This document shows positions 1 through 8,434 of a stretch of 64,000 nt of DNA, one piece after another. This DNA is from Opitutia bacterium. GTDB taxonomy: Bacteria; Verrucomicrobiota; Verrucomicrobiia; Opitutales; Seribacteraceae. Each line of letters opens with the position of its first letter. Position 1 is the stretch's first letter. The position numbers were made by a program, and so were the translations under genes. Location: assembly GCA_002730975.1 (NCBI GenBank), contig PCBO01000135.1, positions 19,647-83,646 of the forward strand. Direction: 5' to 3'. The notes below the pieces were generated by a model, which ran no database searches, was not told where the DNA came from, and saw only the letters and a list, made by a program, of their open reading frames with translations.

Positions 1-11
1 CCATATCTAGA

Positions 12-884
12 ATGAGAATTGGTTTTCTCGCTTTCCTCCTTCTCGTTTCTGCTCTGGTGTTCTCGACCGCTCAAGATAAGAACATTAATGACTACAGCTC
101 TCTGGAAAATCGGGCTCGATCATTATCCCAGAGGCTTAATGCCCACGAAGCCTTGATAGCCGAAATTCTCTCAAGACCAGACCCAATTAGCCCAAAACCA
201 TCGACACCCACACCGCCATCCCCGCAAATTGACCCACCTGCTTCCCAATCTTTAGAGTCGGTGGCTCCTCCTGGATTCATGCCCGGCGGACGCCTTCCTG
301 CACCTCAATACGACCAGTCTCAGGATTCCGATACATCAACGCCAACTCCTGTCTCTCAATGGGAGCAACCCGATGTTTCATTGCGGAACAACGGATACTA
401 TCTAGGTCTCATCGGAGCCAGTGTACTGCCACTGGACGGAGCCGTCCGATGGGGTGGTGGGATGGGAGGCGCCTCCATGCAGTTCGAAAAAGGGTACCTT
501 GCTGGTGTGTTGATGGGGCGCGATTTCGGTTTTATTCGAGTAGAGAGTGAACATAATACCATCCATTACGACCAAAAGAATGGCTCTGGTTCAGCTGCAG
601 TTCATCCTGTTCTTTTTCGATGTATCTTTGAAAAAGAGATAGGTGATCGTGTTGACTTGCGTGCAGGCATTGGCTCAGGAATCTCACTTGCCCAGTTGAA
701 TTATGCTGGAAAAGTATTCGGTGGCATGAGCTTTTGTTACGACTTTCTCTTGGGCGCAGGCATTCGCCTAAACGAAGCTTTGGCATTGAACTTAGACTAC
801 CGCTACTTTCTGACGGCAGCCAGCGAAGACTTCAAGCGACTCCAAAGTAATCTTCTCACTGCAAGTCTGCAGTTCGACTTATAA
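12..884 (+). CDS. Outer-membrane beta-barrel-like secreted protein
   Basis: A 290-residue protein with an N-terminal signal peptide (about residues 1-20, cleavage likely after FSTA). A short helical or coiled stretch follows (about 25-55, SLENRARSLSQRL), then a proline/serine-rich linker (about 56-120). From about residue 125 the chain shows alternating hydrophobic and polar strands rich in Gly and aromatic residues, and it ends in LQFDL, as in outer-membrane porin-like barrels. The likely role is an outer-membrane or surface protein, possibly anchored to peptidoglycan through the proline-rich part. No enzymatic motif is visible. The ATG at 12 has only 11 upstream bases in the window, so promoter and operon context on the left are unknown. 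The family assignment rests on general barrel character only. Confidence 0.6.
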   Translation: MRIGFLAFLLLVSALVFSTAQDKNINDYSSLENRARSLSQRLNAHEALIAEILSRPDPISPKPSTPTPPSPQIDPPASQSLESVAPPGFMPGGRLPAPQYDQSQDSDTSTPTPVSQWEQPDVSLRNNGYYLGLIGASVLPLDGAVRWGGGMGGASMQFEKGYLAGVLMGRDFGFIRVESEHNTIHYDQKNGSGSAAVHPVLFRCIFEKEIGDRVDLRAGIGSGISLAQLNYAGKVFGGMSFCYDFLLGAGIRLNEALALNLDYRYFLTAASEDFKRLQSNLLTASLQFDL

Positions 885-896
885 GTATAATCAGAT

Positions 897-936
897 GTCG
901 ACCGTTTCGGATCGACTTGGTATTCATTTTTGTTCT
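897..936 (+). terminator. Candidate intrinsic terminator after the barrel gene
   Basis: Arms GTCGACCG (897-904) and CGGATCGAC (908-916) pair around a TTT loop with one bulged A at 911. A T-rich stretch follows (917-936, with a run of five T). It lies 13 bases after the stop of the barrel gene. The rest of the 131-base gap to the next gene shows no other structure. Judged by eye only. Confidence 0.4.
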
Positions 937-1015
937 TTCGTTGCTTATACGGTTTTTGATTTAGTGGCGAAAAGGCTTTTCGTAATATGTTTCAAGCGCG
1001 ATAGTCTTAATTGCT

Positions 1016-1981
1016 ATGAGAAGAATTGATTGTCACGTACACCTTGTCGGGGATGGTTCCTCTGGTACCGGTTGTCGGTTTCGTACTCCCAATTTATTGC
1101 GTTCTCTTGCCGCTCGTTATTTGCTCCGCACTACGGGGTTGCCCACATCTGTTCTGCAGGGAGGTCTGGATGAGGCTTATGTGGCGAAACTGTTGTCATC
1201 CGTTAAAGCTTCCTCGATCGATGCTGCGGTTCTTCTTGCAATGGATATGCCTCGGTCTGATGAAGGACAAGTTCTGGAGAAAGAGTCGAACTTTTACGTA
1301 CCCAACGAAAGGGTTTTGGAACTTGGGGTCGAGTATGAGGAGTTCATACCGGCATGTTCTATTCACCCAGGTCGACCCGATGCGATGGATGAATTGGAGA
1401 AGTGCATCGCGGGAGGGGCAAAAGTGATGAAACTCCTTCCCAATTGTCACAATGCGAATTGCTCCGATCCAGCTTTTCGGCCTTTCTGGGAACGCATGGC
1501 AAAGGCTAACATGGCATTTCTTGCTCATACTGGAGGTGAATACACAATTCCTGTTCTAAACAAGGCATACGCTGATCCGAGAGTATTGCATTTGCCAGCC
1601 GAATGCGGAGTTACAACAATCGCCGCTCACGGAGCAGGACGAAGTGGTCTGATCGATCCGGACTACACCTGCGAACTAATCAAGATGTTTTCAAATTATC
1701 CCAATTTATTTGCCGACAATAGTGCTCTCGCCACCCCAAATCGTTGGCGGACAATCAAGAAATTGCTACCCCGTGAGGTTTGCTCTCGAGTTCTCCATGG
1801 GAGCGATTACCCTGTTCCTTCGGGCGGCTTTGGCCCTTGGGTTGGTCGTCTGCTAAAGTGGAGACACTTCCGGACAATATCCCGAGAACCAAATACCATC
1901 GAAAGAGATGCCTTGCTCAAGAAAGCAATCGGTTTCCCCGAAGAAACTTTCACTAAACTGGACGGCTTGTTGTCGGATTAG
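1016..1981 (+). CDS. Amidohydrolase-family metal-dependent hydrolase
   Basis: A 321-residue TIM-barrel hydrolase of the amidohydrolase 2 type (PF04909-like). The HxH metal motif is at H7/H9 (DCHVHL). HTGG near residue 170 and AAHGAG (H205) give the later histidine ligands, and GSDYP carries the metal-binding Asp (about D264). No signal peptide is present, so it should be cytoplasmic. Relatives hydrolyse or decarboxylate cyclic or aromatic carboxylates; the substrate cannot be read from this sequence. It stands alone after a probable terminator and converges on slyD. The start is ATG with no clear ribosome binding site. Confidence 0.8.
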   Translation: MRRIDCHVHLVGDGSSGTGCRFRTPNLLRSLAARYLLRTTGLPTSVLQGGLDEAYVAKLLSSVKASSIDAAVLLAMDMPRSDEGQVLEKESNFYVPNERVLELGVEYEEFIPACSIHPGRPDAMDELEKCIAGGAKVMKLLPNCHNANCSDPAFRPFWERMAKANMAFLAHTGGEYTIPVLNKAYADPRVLHLPAECGVTTIAAHGAGRSGLIDPDYTCELIKMFSNYPNLFADNSALATPNRWRTIKKLLPREVCSRVLHGSDYPVPSGGFGPWVGRLLKWRHFRTISREPNTIERDALLKKAIGFPEETFTKLDGLLSD

Positions 1982-2014
1982 CTTTTCTTCCGTTGGAGTC
2001 GGGCGGAAATTGAC

Positions 2015-2518
2015 CTAAGAGGAGCAATTCCCTCCTCCGCAACACTCGTCTCCACCCATGGGATGACCGTGTTCGAGTTCTTGTTCGGTCGCGTTGCGGA
2101 CGTCGCGAATAGTTGCTTCAAAAGAAATTGTTTTCCCCGCCATGGGATGATTCCGGTCCAGAGTGACGTGCGTGTCCGTAACATCTTGAACAAATATGCT
2201 CTCGGGCCGGCCATCCGGTCCTGGGACCTCGAATTGGCTGCCTTTGAGAAAGTTCATATCATTGGAGAACTTTGACCGCTCAATAGTTTCCACGAGTTCA
2301 TCGCTTCGCTCCCCAAAAGCTTCGTCGGGAGACAACTTCAGTTTGATTAATTCGCCGATCTCTTTGTCTGCCAAAGCACATTCGATCGCAGGCATCAACG
2401 CTCCATGGCCAAAGAGAAAGCCTGTCGGACTGGTTTCTCGAGTGTCCTCCAGAGTTTCATTCTCACCGTTTTTCATCAGGTAGTTGATGAACACGACCTT
2501 GTTTTTCTCAATCTTCAT
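2015..2518 (-). CDS. slyD: FKBP-type peptidyl-prolyl isomerase, SlyD-like
   Basis: A 167-residue SlyD-type prolyl isomerase and chaperone. The N-terminal FKBP half contains GFLFGHGALMPAIE, matching the conserved G-x-G-x-L/M-I-P-x-x-E active-site stretch. An insert-in-flap domain follows at about residues 70-120. The C-terminal tail is rich in His and Cys (HGHPMGG, then DECCGGGNCSS), the metal-binding tail that lets SlyD bind Ni, Zn and similar ions. It acts in the cytoplasm in protein folding and often in metal-centre delivery. It converges with the amidohydrolase gene (33 bases between stops). No nickel-enzyme genes lie nearby, so the metal role is inferred from the tail alone. Confidence 0.9.
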   Translation of the reverse strand: MKIEKNKVVFINYLMKNGENETLEDTRETSPTGFLFGHGALMPAIECALADKEIGELIKLKLSPDEAFGERSDELVETIERSKFSNDMNFLKGSQFEVPGPDGRPESIFVQDVTDTHVTLDRNHPMAGKTISFEATIRDVRNATEQELEHGHPMGGDECCGGGNCSS

Positions 2519-2564
2519 TTGAGTAGCGTAACTTTAAAGAAAAGGTAAGCAATTGATAAAAGCA

Positions 2565-3326
2565 CTATGAAAGGAGTTTCCCTAGAATGCGGGGCAGGGG
2601 GGACTCGGCGTAAAACTTAGTGGAGGTACCTTGATACTTGAAATCAAGCTCAATCGATATTGCGTGGAGGCAAAGTCGTTCGACTCGGGACGCTCGGGCG
2701 ATTTTTCTGTTCAAGGCGAAGTCGCCATAGATTCGGTCGCCCACTATCGGGAATCCTCGTGTTGACGCTTGCACTCGCAATTGATGCGTGCGACCGGTGA
2801 CGGGTTCCAAGCGGACCAATGACAATCCCAGTCGACCAACTCTCCTACGTTCGAAGGTTACCTTCGCGAGGGCTTCTTGTCCCCGGCCGGTCTTTACTCT
2901 CAGGTTTCCGCCTTCGCGAACTTCCTCCAGTCGATCCTTCCAGTGGCCGTCCTTCGCTTTCCCTTTTTCTCGAACTATGGCGTAGTAAGTTTTGTGAGTC
3001 TCCCGTTCAGCGAAGCTTTTTCTCAAGGAGGCGGCGAGCTCGGCAGAAAAGGTGGCCAGCAAGACTCCCGAGGTAGGCGAATCTAGACGATGAACGAGAT
3101 GAAGGGAGCGCTCGACTCCGGTGTCGTCCATCCAAGCATAGCGTTCCTCTTCAAAATCGTAGTCTGCCCTAAGAAGCGTTCGGGCCTTCTTGTCGTTCTT
3201 CCGATTCGGATGCGTCAGCACGCCAACCGGTTTATCGATGGCAACGAGTCCGAACGGATGGTAGTCCAGAATCTTGGCATCCCGATCAAGGGGCAGATCC
3301 TCTAACTCGGAAAAGGACCTCGTCAT
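2565..3326 (-). CDS. RluA-family pseudouridine synthase
   Basis: A 253-residue RNA pseudouridine synthase that isomerises uridine in rRNA or tRNA. It has the motif I opening VAIDKPVGVLTHP (about 28-40) and the catalytic HRLDSPTSG with Asp82. A later conserved stretch, RTHQLRVQ then PIVGDRIYG, is typical of the RluA/TruC group. There is no S4 domain, so it resembles short RluA or TruC proteins rather than RluC/D. Its ATG overlaps the stop of the TonB-like gene by four bases, implying translational coupling. The target nucleotide cannot be assigned. Confidence 0.88.
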   Translation of the reverse strand: MTRSFSELEDLPLDRDAKILDYHPFGLVAIDKPVGVLTHPNRKNDKKARTLLRADYDFEEERYAWMDDTGVERSLHLVHRLDSPTSGVLLATFSAELAASLRKSFAERETHKTYYAIVREKGKAKDGHWKDRLEEVREGGNLRVKTGRGQEALAKVTFERRRVGRLGLSLVRLEPVTGRTHQLRVQASTRGFPIVGDRIYGDFALNRKIARASRVERLCLHAISIELDFKYQGTSTKFYAESPLPRILGKLLS

Positions 3327-4417
3327 CTGTAGAGAAAATTAATGGTCACCTCATCCGAGGTTCCAAAGTCCTCTATCATTTTTGCGCTCCATTTTCCAAA
3401 TGGTTCTCTCGAGACGATGGCTTGTCGACAAATCTCCACAGATACCGACTCACCATTCCCGTGGAGTCGATGCAGTTTATGAATCCGACCGTCTGAATCC
3501 AAGGTGAAACGCAAGGTGACCTTTGGCGGCAGCCTGTCCCTTCTAAGGAATTGGCGAGAACCATGTGCTAACTGCGCCCATTGATCCTCGATCGCTTGAA
3601 GCATTTCTTGAACATATGCACCGTAAGGATGGAGGCGGCACTCGATGGCGACCTTGCCGAGGCGTGGAGCATTCGCAACGGTGCTCATAATCGGTCCTCG
3701 AATCAAATCTGCAGAAATTCTTGGCCTGGGACGCGGAGTATGTTTGGGCTTAGGTCTAGCGGTAGGTTGTTCGAGTGCGGCGATCAAGGTCTTGTCCGGA
3801 ATGTCCGTGAGTACCAGTTGTCGGCGACTATCGGTGTCATTCTCTTTGGCTTCCACTTTCTTAACAGTCTTTCCTTCGTCGTCATCCACTTTTTCCAGTT
3901 CCAATCGAGCTTCAGGTGGATTGGCTGTGTCCTCATCCTTGCCAACGGGAGACCCTCTCTCGAAATCCTTGGCTATTTGGGGATCGACTGCAACCGAGGG
4001 CGGAGGCTCTGCAAGCGCGACGGGATCACCGTCAGGCACGATTTTCTGGGAGTTCGGTTTATCTCCTTCGATTTTTGGCGTTTCTGAAGCACTTTCAGAG
4101 GCGACCTCCTCGGCTTGGGCGGCTTGTTGTTCGCGAAAAGAGAAATTATCTGTTTCGTCGGGTGGGTTTTCGGGTGCATCGGGGTTGGCTTCCACGAAAC
4201 GAGGTTTGATGGATCGCGAAAGATATACGGGATCCCATGTTACTTCCACCTCTCTGGCAACTTCGCGGGATGATGACACCAACCGAGACTCTTTCGGTAG
4301 TAATTGTGCCAGCAATTCCGGAGCTACTAGGTAAGCGATCAAGGCCGCCATCAAACCGGCGGAAAAGGCTAGGGGGTCGCCCGAGCGTGGAGGGACACGC
4401 AATTTTTTTGTATTCAC
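3323..4417 (-). CDS. TonB-like envelope protein, orphan
   Basis: A 364-residue protein with a short cytoplasmic N terminus, one membrane segment (about 16-36) and a long Pro/Glu/Asp-rich periplasmic spacer (about 60-235). A C-terminal domain (about 255-364) holds VTLRFTLDSDGRIHKL, as in TonB C-terminal domains. This architecture fits an energy-transducing TonB-like protein spanning the periplasm. No exbB/exbD lies beside it, and it is coupled by a 4-base overlap to the downstream pseudouridine synthase. The first codon is GTG at 4417; no ATG is available before the membrane segment. It could also be a structural spacer protein with a TonB-like tail. Confidence 0.65.
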   Translation of the reverse strand: MNTKKLRVPPRSGDPLAFSAGLMAALIAYLVAPELLAQLLPKESRLVSSSREVAREVEVTWDPVYLSRSIKPRFVEANPDAPENPPDETDNFSFREQQAAQAEEVASESASETPKIEGDKPNSQKIVPDGDPVALAEPPPSVAVDPQIAKDFERGSPVGKDEDTANPPEARLELEKVDDDEGKTVKKVEAKENDTDSRRQLVLTDIPDKTLIAALEQPTARPKPKHTPRPRPRISADLIRGPIMSTVANAPRLGKVAIECRLHPYGAYVQEMLQAIEDQWAQLAHGSRQFLRRDRLPPKVTLRFTLDSDGRIHKLHRLHGNGESVSVEICRQAIVSREPFGKWSAKMIEDFGTSDEVTINFLYR

Positions 4418-4459
4418 GAGGAATTAAAATAACTCGTAAAGCAAGTTGAATCAATACCC

Positions 4460-5362
4460 TTAGACGTCGCAGACTTCGGCCGCGTGACGCAAGGCGAGGG
4501 ACTTGTCTTGCCATGTAGGAATAAATTCCTGGGCAACGTAACCGTCATAACCCGTTTCGACTATGGCACGCATCACTGCAGGATAATTAATCTCTTGAGT
4601 GTCGTCCAGTTCGGCTCTGCCGGGGTTGCCTGCGGTATGGTAATGGCCTATGATATCCTTGTATTCGCGAATGCGACGAATGACGTCACCATTCATAATC
4701 TGAACGTGATAGACATCGAAGAGCAGCTTGAAACTCGGTGATCCGATTTTTTCAATCATCTTGGCGCAATGGTCGACGTCATCCCCGAAATATCCGGGAT
4801 GTCCCTTCATGGGATGTGTGTCGTCGCGAGAATTAAGATGCTCCAGACAGAGTGTGATCTTATTCTTTTCTGCCAGCGGTAATACTTTTTTCCAGAGTGT
4901 GATGCAGTTTTTCTCGGCTTGAGCATCATCGATTCCGTCCGCCTTCATGCCGGTGAAGGTAATGACACGCTTGTATCCTGACTCTGCGCAAAACTCGATC
5001 GCGTCGGTAAGCTTTTTGATGCACTCATCGCGATTGGTTGGATCTACGGGCCCCTTTTTGAATGAGTGACTTCCGACCAAGGAAACGTCCATTCCGAGCT
5101 CGCGTACCAGAGGGTAGTGATTTCGTGAGATACCTTCCATCGCAACTAATCCGACATCCTTGCAAAGCTTCGCCAGTTCGGGGGTAGGCATCGGATTGAA
5201 GGTCCATCCCATAATGGACTGCTTGATCCTGCCATTCTTTATACGATACTTGGGATTAGCTTTCTTCTTGGCCATTTGGGCCTGAGAAGTGACGGCAGCG
5301 AGACTAATTCCCGCAGCAGTCGCGGCGGCAGTCTTCAGAGCGGTACGGCGATTGAGTTTCAT
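4460..5362 (-). CDS. Tat-exported sugar phosphate isomerase/epimerase-like protein
   Basis: A 300-residue TIM-barrel protein of the xylose-isomerase-like family, resembling hydroxypyruvate isomerases. The chosen ATG (5362) gives MKLNRRTALKTAAATAAG, a twin-arginine signal, and overlaps the upstream stop as ATGA; a longer in-frame extension would bury this signal. Metal-site features are visible: CLEHLNS (Glu), LLFDVYHVQ (Asp, His), GHYHTAGNP (His) and a C-terminal VAQEF (Glu). It would act in the periplasm after folding with its metal. Verrucomicrobia carry many such copies near sulfatases and transporters, consistent with carbohydrate breakdown, but the substrate is unknown. Confidence 0.82.
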   Translation of the reverse strand: MKLNRRTALKTAAATAAGISLAAVTSQAQMAKKKANPKYRIKNGRIKQSIMGWTFNPMPTPELAKLCKDVGLVAMEGISRNHYPLVRELGMDVSLVGSHSFKKGPVDPTNRDECIKKLTDAIEFCAESGYKRVITFTGMKADGIDDAQAEKNCITLWKKVLPLAEKNKITLCLEHLNSRDDTHPMKGHPGYFGDDVDHCAKMIEKIGSPSFKLLFDVYHVQIMNGDVIRRIREYKDIIGHYHTAGNPGRAELDDTQEINYPAVMRAIVETGYDGYVAQEFIPTWQDKSLALRHAAEVCDV

Positions 5363-6930
5363 TTGAATAATTTGTCGTAGGTTTGATAAGCTCCGACCAG
5401 TAAGAAGCCGGCGAAGGAAAGCCAAAGAAAGAAATCCCAAGTTTTACTTGGTTCGAGACGTTTGTCGCAACGTTTGTAACGAAAATAGAGAACTGCGAAT
5501 CCGATCATCGGCAACATGATGGCCTGCATTGTTCCGGAAATGAGGACCAGAACCACGGGCCTAGGAAAAAAGACATAGCAAAGTACGCTAAGGATTGGCA
5601 GGACGACCCCCATCCATTTTAGTCCGCGTTGCCGAGCGGATTCATCTAGATCTAGAACTCCCGACACTTTTGTCACGTCCACCGCCAGACGACCTTGGGC
5701 TGCGATCGCGACGTAAAAGGTGGAGAACAGCACGGCGAAGGCTCCAAACAAAAACAAGTTCTGGGCGATATCACCGAAGACCGGCTGGTACATTGCGGAC
5801 AGGGTTTGAATCATTTCCGAACCCTCGGGAATAAGGTTGGAGCGCCCAAGTACGGCCGCTCCCAGCAAATAAAAAGCGATTGTACAAAAGGTGTAGACGA
5901 TCATGGCTCCCCAAGAGTCCCAGTGCATGACTTTCATCCACCCCTTAGCACGTTTGGCCCAAGCATCGGAGTCCTCTCGTTTACCGACGTATTTGCCATA
6001 GCCTTTCTCCAAGCACCAGTAGGGGTAGGCCAACAGTTCGGCCGCACCCACTCCGATTATGCCGAAGGTGGCGAGGGCAGTGACGAGCGGATTTCCTCCA
6101 TCCTTCCCTTCGGGGAATCCGAAGGAGAGACCACGCCGTAACTCCTCTGCAGTCACCGCCCATTTGTCATAGCTCTGGAGAGCGAATAGGTTTGCAATTG
6201 TGATTAGAGTGAAACTGGCTACTAAAAATACCGAGAATCTTTCAATGAAGCTAAACTTACCCCAAACGAGAAGGGAAATTGCTGCCAGCGTAAGGAATAA
6301 GGACCAGTAAACATCGTCTTTAGCTTTGGGAACATCACCTGCTGCCTCCATTTCGTTTTTGGCAACTGCAATCTCGGATTGGAGCTTCTCGCGTTCCTCC
6401 GATGGGCCAGAAGCCGAAAGATTTCTCAGTTCCGCTTTTTTTACGTCGAGTTGAATCCTCTTGGCTACGTGTTCGTTGTATGTTCGGCCTTCCTCGGTCA
6501 AGGGGACACTTATAGCCATGGCTTGGCCAACTCCTCCGACGATTCCGCCTTGTTGGCCCAGAATAGCCAACATCATGACAAACCAATAGAGCAATATCCA
6601 GTTGGCATTTGCGTGACGCTTACCGATGGCAAACTTCAATCGTGGGCCTGGGACTTCGTTAAGCGCCGCCAATGTGGTCTTACCATTCGTTATAGCGTAA
6701 CGCCCCAGTTCGATCTGGGCGAACACCTTGATGATGCAACCGATTATTATGAGCCAAAGAAAGTCGAAATGGGCTTCGGCACCGGTTCTCGTCGTGGCGA
6801 TCAATTCACCCGAGCCCACGATGGAACCGGCGAGGATCAAACCCGGACCGACGTTCCGCAGGATTCCTGCCGTCGTAGTCGGAGCATCCCGAACTTCGGA
6901 TTTTCCTGCTGAATCAGTATCGTTCATCAT
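5359..6930 (-). CDS. Divergent Nramp-family transporter
   Basis: A 523-residue membrane protein with about eleven hydrophobic segments. It starts with GPGLILAGSIVGSGEL, the Nramp TM1 pattern. The canonical DPGN metal-binding signature is replaced by GSGE (residues 39-42), and the TM6 region reads LLAYPYWCLEKG rather than the MPHN type, so typical Mn/Fe ligands are missing. A charged helical insert (about 144-208, EEREKLQSEIAVAKNEME) interrupts the membrane core. It is coupled by ATGA overlap to the Tat isomerase gene, which suggests a shared substrate pathway rather than metal uptake. Family membership is fairly sure; the substrate is not. Confidence 0.78.
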   Translation of the reverse strand: MMNDTDSAGKSEVRDAPTTTAGILRNVGPGLILAGSIVGSGELIATTRTGAEAHFDFLWLIIIGCIIKVFAQIELGRYAITNGKTTLAALNEVPGPRLKFAIGKRHANANWILLYWFVMMLAILGQQGGIVGGVGQAMAISVPLTEEGRTYNEHVAKRIQLDVKKAELRNLSASGPSEEREKLQSEIAVAKNEMEAAGDVPKAKDDVYWSLFLTLAAISLLVWGKFSFIERFSVFLVASFTLITIANLFALQSYDKWAVTAEELRRGLSFGFPEGKDGGNPLVTALATFGIIGVGAAELLAYPYWCLEKGYGKYVGKREDSDAWAKRAKGWMKVMHWDSWGAMIVYTFCTIAFYLLGAAVLGRSNLIPEGSEMIQTLSAMYQPVFGDIAQNLFLFGAFAVLFSTFYVAIAAQGRLAVDVTKVSGVLDLDESARQRGLKWMGVVLPILSVLCYVFFPRPVVLVLISGTMQAIMLPMIGFAVLYFRYKRCDKRLEPSKTWDFFLWLSFAGFLLVGAYQTYDKLFK

Positions 6931-6970
6931 TTGTTTTTCGTTCCGGGTTCTGGGATGCCCTAGTAGCGTA

Positions 6971-8401
6971 TCATCGCCATTCGTCCGCCCATTTAGAGGT
7001 CTTGTAATGACTTCGGATACGCCATTCTCTCAGGTTGTTCAACAAGCTTTCTTTGGTATCCGAATGATTGGGATCATCCCATAGGTTGAGGTACTCCTCA
7101 GGATCATTAACCAGATCGAAAAGTTGTCCGAACGGTTCATCCATAAAGTGAACGAGCTTCCAGTCTTTGCTCCGAATCATAGTCATGAATTCGGAGTCGG
7201 TAAATATCAGGTCCTTGGCTTGCTCGGCATATAGATAATCACGACCTTTCCAGGTCGGATTTCCTTCAAGTGCCGGTAGAATGCTCCGTGCTTCAATGGT
7301 TTCCGGCAACTTCGCGCCTGCTAATTCGAGAATAGCCGGCCCGAGATCCATAAGCTGTACGAGATCCTCGACCTTCCGACCGCCCTTGAAAAGACTTGGA
7401 GCATAAACGATCAGGGGAACTCGAGTAATCTGCTCGTACATCGTCCACTTCTGGCTGTGTCCGTGATCCGTTAGGTTGTCGCCATGATCACTGGCAAATA
7501 CAATCACGGTATTTTCCATTTCCCCTTTTTCCTCCAACGCTTTTATTATCGCTCCCACCTTTTCATCGATCATGGTTACGTTTGCCAGATAGTGGGCTCG
7601 TTGTCTTCGGCGCTGCTCCTCGGTCGGGTTAAGCATGTGAACGACGGAGTCGTGATCAATCTCCGCGTTGTGCACGCGCATAGCCTTGAGTGGTGGCGGT
7701 TGTCCATCGAGGTCCTCTTGCGTTACGGGGTCGAGAGGGATCTCCGCTTCCTCGTAGAGATCAAGAAAGCGCGGAACAGGGTCGTACGGGGGGTGTGGTC
7801 CCGGAAAGCCGACCTCAAGAAAGAAAGGTTTTTTACTTTTGTATTCGTCTAGCCATTGCATGGCTCGGTTGGCTACGAAGAAATCCGAATGCGTTTCCTC
7901 GGGCAGTTCCCACAGAAAGGCACCTAGGCTCTCTCGGTAGTCTTCTCGTTTGCGATAGGTGATTCGCTTTTGTTTTTCAAAACCACGTTCCTCGACGTAT
8001 TTTTCCCAATCGTCCTTGAATTCCGCCCCCTCTAAAAAACGATCTTTGTTTTCTACCACGATTCGTTCATGGAACCCGCAAGGAGTCGTAAAAGGCCAAG
8101 TGTGCATTTTTCCGACATTGGTGCAGTGATAGCCGGCATTCGCCAAGTTCTCAACCCAACTGCGGGTCCAGTTGTCGGCATTTTTCAGGATTCCCGTAAC
8201 GTGAGGATATTGTCCCGTGAACAAGCTGGCGCGAGAAGGAGCGCAGGAAGCCGCCGTCACGTGGCATTGGGTAAAGGCCACCCCCTCGTTGACTAGACGG
8301 TCCAGATTCGGAGAGATTACGTGCGGGTGACCCAAGGCGGCAATGGTGTCGTGCCGTTGTTGGTCGGTGAATAAGAAAACGATGTTGGGGCGTTGAGACA
8401 T
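6971..8401 (-). CDS. Sulfatase
   Basis: A 476-residue type I sulfatase of the alkaline-phosphatase superfamily. The signature CAPSRASLFTG begins at Cys53, the residue converted to formylglycine, with Arg57 in place. Metal ligands are suggested by D13 (FTDQQ) and by FASDHGDNLTDHGH. It would hydrolyse sulfate esters on carbohydrates or small molecules. No signal peptide precedes MSQRPNIVFLFTD, unlike most Verrucomicrobial sulfatases, so it may act in the cytoplasm on imported substrates. It sits between the Nramp-like transporter and a second isomerase on the same strand (40 and 33 base gaps), forming a plausible catabolic operon. Confidence 0.9.
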   Translation of the reverse strand: MSQRPNIVFLFTDQQRHDTIAALGHPHVISPNLDRLVNEGVAFTQCHVTAASCAPSRASLFTGQYPHVTGILKNADNWTRSWVENLANAGYHCTNVGKMHTWPFTTPCGFHERIVVENKDRFLEGAEFKDDWEKYVEERGFEKQKRITYRKREDYRESLGAFLWELPEETHSDFFVANRAMQWLDEYKSKKPFFLEVGFPGPHPPYDPVPRFLDLYEEAEIPLDPVTQEDLDGQPPPLKAMRVHNAEIDHDSVVHMLNPTEEQRRRQRAHYLANVTMIDEKVGAIIKALEEKGEMENTVIVFASDHGDNLTDHGHSQKWTMYEQITRVPLIVYAPSLFKGGRKVEDLVQLMDLGPAILELAGAKLPETIEARSILPALEGNPTWKGRDYLYAEQAKDLIFTDSEFMTMIRSKDWKLVHFMDEPFGQLFDLVNDPEEYLNLWDDPNHSDTKESLLNNLREWRIRSHYKTSKWADEWR

Positions 8402-8434
8402 GACAGGTCGAATTTTAGAAAAGCGGGTCTGAAT

